64,000 nt of DNA, taken from contig JAHEYT010000021.1 in the NCBI GenBank assembly GCA_023251455.1, positions 57,968 to 121,967 of the forward strand. Reading direction: 5' to 3'. How positions within the stretch are numbered: position 1 is the stretch's first letter; every line of letters starts with the position of its first letter. This document shows, piece by piece, positions 9,033-17,292 of the stretch. The notes under the pieces are model-generated. The model saw nothing but the letters and a program-made list of their open reading frames with translations. It was not told where the DNA came from and did not search any database. The translations under genes were made by a program, and so were the position numbers. This DNA comes from Bacteroidota bacterium. GTDB lineage: Bacteria > Bacteroidota > Bacteroidia > Bacteroidales > Prolixibacteraceae.

Positions 9033-9085
9033 TCGAGTTACGAGTTCCGGGTTGCAAGTTAACCCGTAACACGCAACCCGAAACA
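9033..9085. repeat. word-like repeat array with inverted ends
   Basis: Short GAGTTAC, GAGTTCC, GGGTTGC and AAGTTAAC words run in series and are followed by partly complementary CCCGTAAC and GCAACCCGAAAC. Similar low-complexity 7-8-mer arrays occur at 10175-10238 and 40938-40962. Confidence 0.5.
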
Positions 9086-9096
9086 GTTAAAACATC

Positions 9097-9128
9097 AAAA
9101 AAGGCAGCCGTTTGGTTTGCCTTTTTTT
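9097..9128 (+). terminator. Rho-independent terminator after sucD
   Basis: AAAAAAGGCA and TGCCTTTTTT form a 10-bp stem with a T7 tract, placed between sucD and the GntR-family gene. It is largely symmetric but serves the plus strand, since both neighbours are on that strand. Confidence 0.8.
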
Positions 9129-9157
9129 CGTAAATTCGGGCTTTCAATCGGAGAAAC

Positions 9158-10171
9158 ATGCTGAATAATCTTAAAATAGACTCGGAATCAGAAATTCCAA
9201 AATACAAACAGGTTGTCGACTTGTTTATTTCTGATATTGAAGCCGGTATTTTCAAGCAGGGACAGCGCATTCCGTCGATCAACGAAACGAGTGAAGAATT
9301 GCTCCTTTCGCGCGACACGGTTGAAAAGGCATACGTTTACATGAAGAAAAAAGGCATCGTTTTGGCAGTTCGCGGCAAAGGATATTACATCAACCAGGTG
9401 AACGTCAGCAAAAAGCTCAAAATATGCATGATCTTCAACAAACTCAGCAATTACAAGCGTAGCATCTACTACTCCTTTGTAAAAACGATGGGAACGAAAG
9501 CCAGCGTCGATGTGTTTATTTACAACTACGATCTGGATGAATTTGAGGCCATTGTGAATAAAAACCTGAACAGCTACGACTATTTCGTAATTCTGCCACA
9601 TGTGCGGAACGAAAATGCCAACATCAGCGAAGTCATCAAGAAAATACCGCGAGAGAAGGTGCTGATTGTCGATCGTTTTCTGGAAGAATTGAAAGATTAT
9701 CCGGTAGTTTACCAGGAATATGACAAGGATATTCAGTCGGCACTAACTTGCGGAATTGACCTTCTCAGGAAATACAATCGTTTGAATCTCGTTTTCCCGC
9801 AGGCCGAATATTATCCGCCATACATAGTTCGCGGATTCCGCATTTTTTGCCAGGTTCACGGATTCGACTGTTCTGTAATTGACCGGCTGGAAGATTCGGA
9901 AATCAAAGCCGGAGAAGCTTACATCATCGTTTCCGACGACGATTTATATGCTTTTATCCGTAGGATCAAACAAAAAAACTGGACATTAGGAAAAGATTGC
10001 GGCGTGGTGGCCTACAACGAAAATCAGGTAAAGGAAATACTTTGCGAGGGCATCACCACCATTTCAACCAGCCACGAAGAAATCGGACAACTAGCTGCCC
10101 AAATGATACTTACCCAGAAATTTGAACGAATAAAAAGCCCGTTTCAATTCATCCGTAGAAACTCGCTTTAA
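9158..10171 (+). CDS. GntR-family transcriptional regulator with periplasmic-binding-protein-like sensor
   Basis: Residues about 10-80 form a GntR winged helix-turn-helix: PKYKQVVDLFISDIEAGIF, then LSRDTVEKAYVYMKKKGIV and VRGKGYYI. From about residue 88 onward the protein resembles the LacI/periplasmic-binding sensor fold (KICMIFNKLS, VILPHV, EKVLIVDRF, and the C-terminal VAYNENQVKEILCEGITTISTS). This GntR-plus-sugar-sensor arrangement is used by Bacteroidota to control sugar-use genes such as fucose regulons. It stands alone between a terminator and a convergent gene, so its target and effector cannot be inferred locally. Confidence 0.9.
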   Translation: MLNNLKIDSESEIPKYKQVVDLFISDIEAGIFKQGQRIPSINETSEELLLSRDTVEKAYVYMKKKGIVLAVRGKGYYINQVNVSKKLKICMIFNKLSNYKRSIYYSFVKTMGTKASVDVFIYNYDLDEFEAIVNKNLNSYDYFVILPHVRNENANISEVIKKIPREKVLIVDRFLEELKDYPVVYQEYDKDIQSALTCGIDLLRKYNRLNLVFPQAEYYPPYIVRGFRIFCQVHGFDCSVIDRLEDSEIKAGEAYIIVSDDDLYAFIRRIKQKNWTLGKDCGVVAYNENQVKEILCEGITTISTSHEEIGQLAAQMILTQKFERIKSPFQFIRRNSL

Positions 10172-10174
10172 TTC

Positions 10175-10238
10175 CAGGTTTCAAGTTCCAAATTTCAAGA
10201 TGTTCTAGCCTTGGAATTTGGAACTTGAAATTTGAAAC
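10175..10238. repeat. inverted word-like repeat between convergent genes
   Basis: A left half reading GGTTTCAAGTTCCAAATTTC and a right half reading GGAATTTGGAACTTGAAA are imperfect inverted copies. The words TTTGGAAC and CTTGAAA recur at 40938-40962. The fold could act as a weak bidirectional terminator, since the flanking genes converge. Confidence 0.55.
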
Positions 10239-10242
10239 TGTC

Positions 10243-11193
10243 CTACTCCAACAGTTCGTTGTCGTGCATTTCTTTCATGAAGGTCACAAAATCGTTTTTG
10301 CGATCAGAGTCCATCCATTCCAAACTACGACGTGGATGAGCATTCATGGCGCCCGAAATCAAATAAGGAATATGATATCCCCAATCGATGTCTTTTTGCA
10401 AAGGATGAACATGATCCTGAATCACTTGCAACAAAGGCAATAAACGGTATTTTGGATTTTTAAGGAACGCAATCAAGATTTCAATCGGGCAATTTCCGGC
10501 ACCACGTCCCAGGCCCATCAATGTGGCATCGAGCATGGTACAGCCTTCGATAATTGCTGTGTAGGTATTCGACATGGCCATTTGCATGTTGTTGTGCGCG
10601 TGGATTCCGATTTCCTTACCGGGCAGCGCGTTGATGTATTTACGAACCAAATGTTGAACCGACTCCACATACATGCTGCCAAAGCTGTCAACGGCGTAAA
10701 ATACCTTCACGCGCGACTGGGCAATGTCTTTCAACGCTTCGTCTAGTTCAAGTTCTCCAACCGTTGAAACGGCCATCAGGTTAATGCAAACTTCGTAACC
10801 TTTATCCATGCAATGGTGAGCCAGAGCAATGGCTTTATCCACCTGATGCACATAACAGGCCACACGAATCATATCCAGCAAACTATCCGAAGCCATTGGA
10901 ATATCATCCAGATCAATACGGCCAATGTCAGCCATGGCCGAAAGTTTCAGACTGGTTTCGTTTTTGCCAACAATGCGCTGCAAATCCTTTTGGTGGCAAA
11001 ACTTCCATGGGCCCATTTCTTTACGGCTGAACGCTTTTTCGCTGCTCAGATAACCAATTTCCATGTAATCGACGCCAGCTTCAACACAGGCATTGTAAAC
11101 GCCCCGAACAAAATCGTCAGAGAATTGCCATTTATTCATCAGTCCGCCATCGCGAACGGTGCAGTCCATTACTTTTATTTCTTGCTTAAACAT
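10243..11193 (-). CDS. DRE-TIM metallolyase-type aldolase (HMGL-like), substrate unknown
   Basis: This 316-residue protein has the DRE-TIM barrel hallmarks: DCTVRDGG (Asp10, Arg14, Asp15), the metal-binding HAHNN (His198, His200) and GLGRGAGNCPIE (228-238). These are shared by 4-hydroxy-2-oxovalerate aldolase, homocitrate synthase and HMG-CoA lyase. It lacks the acetaldehyde dehydrogenase partner expected for a DmpG aldolase. It follows the chorismate-mutase-like gene by 23 bp on the same strand, suggesting a two-gene operon on a chorismate-derived or oxoacid substrate. That link is inference. Confidence 0.85.
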   Translation of the reverse strand: MFKQEIKVMDCTVRDGGLMNKWQFSDDFVRGVYNACVEAGVDYMEIGYLSSEKAFSRKEMGPWKFCHQKDLQRIVGKNETSLKLSAMADIGRIDLDDIPMASDSLLDMIRVACYVHQVDKAIALAHHCMDKGYEVCINLMAVSTVGELELDEALKDIAQSRVKVFYAVDSFGSMYVESVQHLVRKYINALPGKEIGIHAHNNMQMAMSNTYTAIIEGCTMLDATLMGLGRGAGNCPIEILIAFLKNPKYRLLPLLQVIQDHVHPLQKDIDWGYHIPYLISGAMNAHPRRSLEWMDSDRKNDFVTFMKEMHDNELLE

Positions 11194-11216
11194 TTTATCT
11201 GATTTTGAGGGGTTAT

Positions 11217-11531
11217 TTAAACAGGGTTAGCATTTGTATTTTTCAGTATTTCAAGTTCTTTCCGAACATTATAGCGCATCAGCGTCCAGAAAATATCTTC
11301 GAACAAATCAGGATTCAGACCCAGTTCACCTGCCCATTCCCTTCTTTTTTCAATCACTTGCTTCTGACGGGTTTCTGCTATTACCGATGCTTCGTCGGTC
11401 TTAAATTTCACGATCTCTTTCACGAACTCATATCGTTCGCTAAAGAGTTTCATAATTTGAAAATCAATACCGTCAATGGCGTCCCTGATTTCTTCGATGT
11501 TTTTGCAGTTCTGCGGATTCTTCATTTGCAA
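11217..11531 (-). CDS. AroQ-type chorismate mutase-like protein (possibly isochorismate pyruvate-lyase PchB-like)
   Basis: The 104 residues form a single all-helical AroQ domain. Arg16, Arg33, Lys44 and Arg55 are spaced close to the ligand-binding Arg/Arg/Lys/Arg of the EcCM and PchB enzymes. The opening CKNIEEIRDAIDGIDFQIM is of the kind seen in PchB-like sequences, so either chorismate to prephenate conversion or pyruvate elimination from isochorismate is possible. No prephenate dehydratase or dehydrogenase domain is attached. It is the first gene of a pair with the aldolase. A -7-like box TATTTTTG (11551 to 11544, minus strand) lies just upstream. Confidence 0.8.
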   Translation of the reverse strand: MQMKNPQNCKNIEEIRDAIDGIDFQIMKLFSERYEFVKEIVKFKTDEASVIAETRQKQVIEKRREWAGELGLNPDLFEDIFWTLMRYNVRKELEILKNTNANPV

Positions 11532-11865
11532 CTAAATTTGTCGCAAAAATAACAATCTAATCCAATCCGACAGATTATCCTGATAATTTATCAGCAAAAT
11601 TAACTGAAATTACAAGAATCGTCAAAATCAGAAGAAAGATATTGTGATGGAAAATTTAACTGACAAATGCACGTTAATCTATCAACATTCTTCGTCCTGA
11701 AAGGACCATTTAATCTGGCCCACTGACTACGCCTTGGGACGGCAAATCGGTTTATACAAACCATCCGCAAAAAAAATAAGCAAAGCGTATATTTTCATCC
11801 GGAAGGAACGGTTCAAAGGTTTTTAAAGGGAATAAACTAATTTTACGGAAAACAAACATCCACCC
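11532..11865. other. 334-bp divergent intergenic region
   Basis: The region separates the chorismate-mutase-like gene (minus) from the barrel protein (plus). Apart from the TATTTTTG box (11544-11551) for the minus-strand gene and a weaker TAATTTTA before the plus-strand gene, nothing recognisable was found: no hairpin, no RNA gene and no small coding frame. Confidence 0.4.
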
Positions 11866-12489
11866 ATGAAACGAAGATTCTTAGCATTTCTATTCCTGAT
11901 TCTGGCTTTGCATTCAGCAAATGCGCAAGACGCCCTTAAACAAAAACGTTTCGGTAAAATTGGATTTACCTACTCGTCGTTTGGCGAAAATGATGTATTC
12001 AGGAATGAAAGTTTATTGGGTGAAGCAAGTTATAACAGCGTTCGTTTTTACACAATTGGAGTCAACTACCTCAAGCCAATCAGCCGCTGGCTCGAATTCG
12101 AAACTGGCCTGGAATACTCGAAACACACAATTTTGATAGGGCCAAAGCTGCCGCCAGATATGGATCGAACGCCATTTAAAGCCAACTTTTCGCTCATCAA
12201 CATCCCATTGACTTTAAGAGCCAATTTTTGGAAATACTTTTTCGCAAATGGTGGTTTATTCCTCGATTTGGACATGAATAATTCCAGTCCGATTGACAGT
12301 CAAACGGGAATTGGCGGCCTGTTGGGCCTTGGTGCAAAATATGATTTCGACTGTGGAGCTTCAATTTTTGTAAATCCTTATTTGAAATTTCATTCTTTAA
12401 TCCCATTTTCACCGGGCGATAATCAACAAAAAGTGCATGAATCGGGGCTCAGGGTTGGATTGACCTACAACCTGAACCGAAAGCAATAA
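11866..12489 (+). CDS. outer-membrane β-barrel protein (porin-like, small)
   Basis: This 207-residue protein has a signal peptide ending near Ala20-Gln21 (LALHSANAQ). The mature part is rich in alternating hydrophobic β-strands (IGFTYSSFG, FYTIGVNYLKP, LEFETGLEYS, GLLGLGAKYDFDC, LRVGLTYNLN) typical of eight-stranded OmpX/PorT-like barrels of Bacteroidota. The last strand ends a few residues before the C-terminus. There is no clue to cargo or partner, and it stands alone in its orientation group. Confidence 0.78.
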   Translation: MKRRFLAFLFLILALHSANAQDALKQKRFGKIGFTYSSFGENDVFRNESLLGEASYNSVRFYTIGVNYLKPISRWLEFETGLEYSKHTILIGPKLPPDMDRTPFKANFSLINIPLTLRANFWKYFFANGGLFLDLDMNNSSPIDSQTGIGGLLGLGAKYDFDCGASIFVNPYLKFHSLIPFSPGDNQQKVHESGLRVGLTYNLNRKQ

Positions 12490-12567
12490 AAACGATCAGG
12501 TAGAGTACCGTGAAACTTTTCAGGATGATAAAATAATGAAGAGGGGAAAGTAATTAATCATAAAAAG

Positions 12568-13188
12568 ATGAGAAAAAAGGCAATCATTTTAGATTTAGAC
12601 AATACCATTTATCCGGTAAGTTCCATTGGGGATCAGCTTTTTAAGTCGTTGTTTTCGCTTATTCTTGAAAGCGGTGAATATTCCGGCGACTTCGATCAAA
12701 TCAGGTTCGAAATCATGCGTCGGCCATTTCAGTTTATTGCCAACGACTTTTCGTTCAGCGAAAGTCTGAAAGCCGACTGCTTTAAGCTGTTGTCGAACCT
12801 GACTTACGACGAAAAAATGAAACCGTTTGACGGTTACGAAACGCTGTTAACCATTCCATGCCGAAGATTTCTGGTGACCACAGGCTATATCAAAATGCAG
12901 CACAGCAAAATTAAGCAGCTCGGCATCGAAAACGACTTTGAAAAAATTTTTATCATTGATCCGGATAAGTCGATCTTAACCAAACGCGACATCTTTGAAA
13001 AAATACTTGCTGACTACAACTTCACCGCGGAAAACGTATTAGTTGTTGGCGACGATCTGAACTCTGAAATATTACATGCCAAAGCACTGGGAATAGAAAC
13101 GGTTTTGTACGATTACCTGTCTCAATTTCAGGAATCTGAAGACCAAAATATAATACGAAATCACAAAGATCTGCACCGATATCTTTGA
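12568..13188 (+). CDS. HAD-superfamily phosphatase
   Basis: The 206 residues carry all HAD motifs: motif I LDLDNTIYP (nucleophile Asp9 with Asp11), motif II LVTTGY, a downstream Lys in the DPDKSILTKRDIF segment and motif IV VVGDDLNSEILHAKALG. The fold is that of small-molecule phosphatases such as pyrimidine 5'-nucleotidase-like or phosphoglycolate phosphatase-like enzymes with a helical cap. The substrate cannot be assigned. It is cytoplasmic with no conserved neighbour. Confidence 0.85.
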   Translation: MRKKAIILDLDNTIYPVSSIGDQLFKSLFSLILESGEYSGDFDQIRFEIMRRPFQFIANDFSFSESLKADCFKLLSNLTYDEKMKPFDGYETLLTIPCRRFLVTTGYIKMQHSKIKQLGIENDFEKIFIIDPDKSILTKRDIFEKILADYNFTAENVLVVGDDLNSEILHAKALGIETVLYDYLSQFQESEDQNIIRNHKDLHRYL

Positions 13189-13252
13189 TTTTTGTCCAAG
13201 TTTTCGGTTCCTCTTTTTAGTAGCTTTTTCAACCACCTCAACCTTTCGGCGA

Positions 13253-13287
13253 TTCATTCGTTTTGAATCAGAAACAAAACGAATGAA
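13253..13287 (+). promoter_or_regulatory. 13-bp hairpin that sequesters the start codon of the downstream hydrolase
   Basis: The arms TTCATTCGTTTTG (13253-13265) and CAAAACGAATGAA (13275-13287) pair perfectly around a 9-nt loop. The ATG at 13283-13285 is inside the right arm. In RNA this would bury the start codon, so translation could depend on melting, a trans factor or an alternative fold. The same dyad could instead be a protein operator. Confidence 0.5.
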
Positions 13288-14281
13288 GTCAACGATATTA
13301 TTTCTGATGCTGCTCACTGGGTTCCAACTCACAAAAGCTCAAAACAGCACGCTCCAAAATCTGGACATCAACCTGAGCACAATCGAATACCCGTTTGAAG
13401 TGCATTTCCTGAATTTGCACATACAGAATCAGTATTTGCAAATGGCTTACATGGATGTCCACCAAGAAAAACCGAATGGCAAAAGCATACTGCTGCTTCA
13501 TGGCAAAAATTTCAATGGAGCTTACTGGGAAACCACCATCAGTGAATTGGTAAAAAACGGCTTCCGCGTGATTGTGCCCGACCAGATTGGCTTCGGAAAA
13601 TCGTCGAAACCGCAGTCGTTTCAATACAGCTTTCAGCAACTGGCTCTTAACACCAAAACTCTGCTCGACAGCCTGCACATCAGCCATACGGCAGTACTTG
13701 GTCACTCGATGGGTGGCATGTTGGCGACCCGTTTTGCCCTCATGTTTCCGGAGATTACAGAAAAACTCATTCTCGAAAATCCAATTGGTCTGGAAGATTA
13801 CAAGCAGCTGACGCCCTACAAACCAGTTGACTATTGGTATGAAAATGAACTGGCGCAGAACTACGAAAAGATCAAGCAATACCAGCTTGTTTTTTACTAC
13901 AATAACAACTGGAAACCGGAGTACGACCGATGGGTGAACCTCTTGGCCGGATGGACCATCAATAAAGAATACCCGCTGATTGCCTGGAATGCAGCATTAA
14001 CTTACGACATGATTTTTACTCAACCTGTCGTTCAGGAATTTCCGCTGCTGAAATGCCGCACCCTGCTCATCATTGGGACCCGCGACCGCACAGCCCTTGG
14101 AAAAGCGCTTGCAAGTCCGGAGGTGCAAAAAACAATGGGATTGTACAACGAACTTGGAAAAAAGACACAACAGAAAATCCCCAACTCGCAACTCGTCGAA
14201 TTAGATAACGTTGGCCATTTGCCACACATCGAAGCTTTTGACAGTTTTATCAATCCATTGCTGAAGTTTCTGAACGAATAG
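13283..14281 (+). CDS. secreted α/β-fold hydrolase
   Basis: This 332-residue protein has a signal peptide (MKSTILFLMLLTGFQLTKAQ). The α/β-hydrolase core shows the oxyanion segment LLLHGKNFNG, the nucleophile elbow LGHSMGG (Ser), an acid in GTRDRTALGK and the catalytic His in VGHLPHIE near the C-terminus. The fold is that of epoxide hydrolase/haloperoxidase-like esterases, and the substrate is unknown. Its start codon sits in the hairpin at 13253-13287, which is the notable feature. The ATG was chosen because it directly begins a clean signal peptide. Confidence 0.85.
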   Translation: MKSTILFLMLLTGFQLTKAQNSTLQNLDINLSTIEYPFEVHFLNLHIQNQYLQMAYMDVHQEKPNGKSILLLHGKNFNGAYWETTISELVKNGFRVIVPDQIGFGKSSKPQSFQYSFQQLALNTKTLLDSLHISHTAVLGHSMGGMLATRFALMFPEITEKLILENPIGLEDYKQLTPYKPVDYWYENELAQNYEKIKQYQLVFYYNNNWKPEYDRWVNLLAGWTINKEYPLIAWNAALTYDMIFTQPVVQEFPLLKCRTLLIIGTRDRTALGKALASPEVQKTMGLYNELGKKTQQKIPNSQLVELDNVGHLPHIEAFDSFINPLLKFLNE

Positions 14282-14519
14282 CTTTGAAAATTACTGAAAG
14301 TTAGTTCTGACATAGCCTATAACATCGCTTTAATTTGGGAGGGAAACTCAACAATATTTTGAATTTACTTGTTATTAAAACTCTGCATTAAAGAAGAAAC
14401 CACAAATCACTTACCCTGAAAGAAATTTCTGCGGCACACCACCCTATTCAATTTAAAACCCAAAATTTTCCGCCATCTGGCGGTGCCCGAAAACACAATA
14501 ACCATTAAACGCTCATAGT

Positions 14520-15398
14520 ATGACAAACTTTGAAAAAACAATTATCACAGTGAAGGCAGTGGTCAATGCGCCGGTCGAAAAAGTGTGGGAATGTTGGGGC
14601 GAACCTCGGCATATTGTACGCTGGAATGCAGCTTCCGACGATTGGCACACTCCCAGAGCCGAAAACGATCTTCAGACTGGCGGCCGGTTCCTTATCCGGA
14701 TGGAAGCTAAAGACGGTAGTTTTGGCTTCGATTTTTCAGGGCGATACGACAAAGTTGAACTGAATAAACGAATTGAATACACCATAGATGACAATCGAAG
14801 AGTACAGGTTGACTTTTCTCCGGATGGACAGGCCACCCTGATAACCGAATCGTTTGAAGCCGAGAATGAAAACCCGGCAGAATTGCAGCAAACCGGCTGG
14901 CAATCCATTCTCGATAACTTTAAAAAGTACGTCGAAGGCCTCAGCACCATTCAGACCCTGCACTTCGAAATAGCCATTAATGCCCCGGCAGAAGCTGTTT
15001 ACCAGACCATGCTCGATAAAAAGCATTATGAAGAATGGACGGCTGAATTCAACCCAACTTCGCGTTACGAAGGATCTTGGGAAAAAGGATCAAAAATTGT
15101 TTTTCTGGGCACCGATGAACAGGGAAATGTAGGCGGAATGGTGAGCCGGATTAAGGAAAACATTCCCAATCAGTATATCAGTATCGAGCACCTCGGCATC
15201 ATTCAGGGCGATCAGGAAATAACCAGCGGCCCCGATATTGAAGGATGGGCCGGAGCTTTGGAAAATTATACTTTTACATCAGCCGGCAAAGAAACTTTGC
15301 TCAAGGTCGATCTTGACTCCAATCAGGAATTTATGGATTACTTTATCGATACCTGGCCAAAAGCCCTGAATAAACTGAAAAGCATTTGCGAGCAATAA
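14520..15398 (+). CDS. tandem SRPBCC (AHSA1/START-like) domain protein
   Basis: The 292 residues contain two SRPBCC domains. The first covers about residues 1-138 (VNAPVEKVWECWGEPRHIVRWN, GWQSILDNFKKYVEG) and the second about 145-292 (INAPAEAVYQTMLDKKHYEEWTAEF, TWPKALNKLKSICE). Each would form a hydrophobic-cavity helix-grip fold. AHSA1-like proteins are usually single-domain, so this looks like a fusion of two related genes. No ligand is known. The tandem VOC gene follows after 34 bp and is likely co-transcribed. Confidence 0.82.
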   Translation: MTNFEKTIITVKAVVNAPVEKVWECWGEPRHIVRWNAASDDWHTPRAENDLQTGGRFLIRMEAKDGSFGFDFSGRYDKVELNKRIEYTIDDNRRVQVDFSPDGQATLITESFEAENENPAELQQTGWQSILDNFKKYVEGLSTIQTLHFEIAINAPAEAVYQTMLDKKHYEEWTAEFNPTSRYEGSWEKGSKIVFLGTDEQGNVGGMVSRIKENIPNQYISIEHLGIIQGDQEITSGPDIEGWAGALENYTFTSAGKETLLKVDLDSNQEFMDYFIDTWPKALNKLKSICEQ

Positions 15399-15432
15399 CT
15401 TAAATTCATAACCTTAAAACAATTAAACAGCC

Positions 15433-16272
15433 ATGGAAAAACAAATTTATCCTTGCGTCTGGTTCGATGGAAAGGGCAAAGAAGCAGCCGATTTTTACTG
15501 TTCAGTTTTTGACAACACCCACATAGCCTCTGAAAATCCGCTGGTAGTAATGATCGAATCTGCCGGACAGAAGTTTATGTTCCTCAACGGTGGACCCCAT
15601 TTTACGCTAAACCCGTCAATTTCATTTTATGTGGTCTGTGAAACGATTCAGGAAGTTGATCAGGCATGGGCCAAACTGATTGACGGAGGCTCCGTTTTAA
15701 TGCCTCTGGACCAGTACCCATGGAGCGAAAAATATGGCTGGGTAAAGGACAAATTCGGAGTTAGCTGGCAATTGTCAGCCGGAAAACTGGAAAGCATCGG
15801 GCAAAAATTCACTCCAACATTCATGTTTACTCAGCAGTATGCCGGAAAAGCAGAGCAGGCTATTCAATACTACATTTCGGTTTTTAAGGATTCTTCAGTT
15901 GTTGGCATAATGAGATACACCGCGGAAGACCCCGATGTGGAAGGAACCGTAAAACATGCGCAATTTACCCCGGGCAATCAGGTTTTTATGGCAATGGACA
16001 GTTCGTTGCCTCATCAGTTCATCTTTAACGAGGCTATTTCGCTGGTAGTAGAATGCGAAAATCAGGAGGAAATTGACTATTACTGGAACAAACTTTCGGC
16101 AGTTCCCGAAGCCGAACAGTGCGGTTGGTTAAAAGATCAGTTTGGAATTTCGTGGCAAATTGTGCCTCAAATCCTGAAGCAATTGATGAGTGATCCGGCA
16201 AAATCGGAACGGGTAATCAACGCTTTCATGAAAATGAAAAAAATCGATATCGCCAAATTGCTTGAAGCTTAA
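15433..16272 (+). CDS. tandem VOC/PhnB-like (glyoxalase-fold) protein
   Basis: This 279-residue protein holds two PhnB-like domains, about 1-120 (IYPCVWFDGKGKEAADFYCSVF, YGWVKDKFGVSWQL) and 128-255 (PTFMFTQQYAGKAEQAIQYY, CGWLKDQFGISWQIVP). The paired W-V/L-K-D-x-F-G-x-S-W-Q motifs are diagnostic of this VOC subfamily, often annotated as 3-demethylubiquinone methyltransferase-like although no methyltransferase motif is present. It probably forms an operon with the SRPBCC gene before it. Such gene neighbours are common in Bacteroidota, with no assigned reaction. Confidence 0.85.
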   Translation: MEKQIYPCVWFDGKGKEAADFYCSVFDNTHIASENPLVVMIESAGQKFMFLNGGPHFTLNPSISFYVVCETIQEVDQAWAKLIDGGSVLMPLDQYPWSEKYGWVKDKFGVSWQLSAGKLESIGQKFTPTFMFTQQYAGKAEQAIQYYISVFKDSSVVGIMRYTAEDPDVEGTVKHAQFTPGNQVFMAMDSSLPHQFIFNEAISLVVECENQEEIDYYWNKLSAVPEAEQCGWLKDQFGISWQIVPQILKQLMSDPAKSERVINAFMKMKKIDIAKLLEA

Positions 16273-16320
16273 ATCATCCCTCTCAACAAAAAACTAGTAT
16301 TTGGGTTTTTTATAACTACT

Positions 16321-16396
16321 CACCCCACGTCCGCAAGCGGACGTCCCCCCTCTCTTCAAGAAGAGAGGGGCAAAGCATCGAAGATGCGACGGGGTG
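16321..16396. repeat. 76-nt cloverleaf-shaped intergenic repeat
   Basis: An outer stem CACCCC/GGGGTG (16321-16326, 16391-16396) encloses three perfect hairpins: ACGTCCGC/GCGGACGT (16327-16344), CCCCTCTCTT/AAGAGAGGGG (16347-16370) and GCATC/GATGC (16375-16387). It has no tRNA consensus positions (no T-loop GTTC box, no anticodon context), so it is a DNA or RNA structural repeat of the C-rich family also hinted at in 5811-5946. Confidence 0.75.
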
Positions 16397-16473
16397 GGTC
16401 AAAATAAGTGAGCAAATCAAAATGTGACAATATATCATTTCATGTATTCCGGTAAACCACAGCAAATACCATA

Positions 16474-17229
16474 ATGAACCCAATACCAACGAACACCATC
16501 GACGAAGTGATTTCAGCATTGGAAATCATCATTGCCGAGTTGGAACAAAAAAATGATCCGGCAGGCTATTTTGCAGTACTGTACCAAAAAGTGACGATCA
16601 AAGTTAAGGAAGGAATTGCCTCGGGATATTTCGACGATGGCCCACGCATGGAACAGTTGGATGTGATGTTTGCCAAACGCTATCTCGATGCCTGGTTTTC
16701 ATTTCAGAAAGGTGAAAATACAACATTGTCATGGCAAAAAGCATTCGAACTTTCAACTCACTACCAGCCCATTGTTTTGCAGCATTTGCTGATGGGAATC
16801 AACGCCCACATCAACCTCGATCTGGGTATTGCCGCTGCCAAAGTCTCAGAAGGTAAAAACATAAATGATCTGGAAAATGATTTTAACCGGATCAACGAAA
16901 TCCTGTCGGCGCTGGTTCATGATGTAGAAGAGGATTTAGCTGCAGTTTGGCCAACCTTAAAATTTATCCTGAAACACTCCGGAAAAGTTGACGATTTTCT
17001 GGTCAATTTCAGCATGAAACTCGCCCGCGATGGCGCATGGAAATTTGCCACTCAGCTTTCGGCTACTCCTGAAGACCAAATCCAGTCAGTCATTCAGATC
17101 CGTGATTGGAAGGTAGCGGCCAAAGCAAGCATTATTACCAAACCCGGGAAAATAGCCACAATTGTTCTGTTCATCATCCGGGTGATGGAACGAGGTTCGG
17201 TTACCGATAAAATCAGGAAGTTGACCTAA
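16474..17229 (+). CDS. DUF5995-like protein of unknown function
   Basis: The 251-residue, mostly α-helical cytoplasmic protein has the recognisable blocks of the DUF5995 family: GYFAVLYQKVTIKVKEGI, FDDGPRMEQLDVMFAKRYLDA and PIVLQHLLMGINAHINLDLGIAAA. The conserved His/Asp in NAHINLDLG suggests a functional site, but no activity is established for the family. It stands between the cloverleaf repeat and the GT39-type glycosyltransferase with 63 bp on the downstream side. Confidence 0.75.
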   Translation: MNPIPTNTIDEVISALEIIIAELEQKNDPAGYFAVLYQKVTIKVKEGIASGYFDDGPRMEQLDVMFAKRYLDAWFSFQKGENTTLSWQKAFELSTHYQPIVLQHLLMGINAHINLDLGIAAAKVSEGKNINDLENDFNRINEILSALVHDVEEDLAAVWPTLKFILKHSGKVDDFLVNFSMKLARDGAWKFATQLSATPEDQIQSVIQIRDWKVAAKASIITKPGKIATIVLFIIRVMERGSVTDKIRKLT

Positions 17230-17292
17230 ATAAATACCCTTATTTTCAGTAAATCAGTAAATTTAGCGGACTGAAAACAAACAACTACCGCT

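Noticed and set aside
16321..16396. 76-nt cloverleaf as a tRNA gene
   Set aside because: Length and shape fit, but the conserved T-loop and D-loop bases, acceptor pairing length and a plausible anticodon loop are absent; the arms are a C-rich palindromic repeat.
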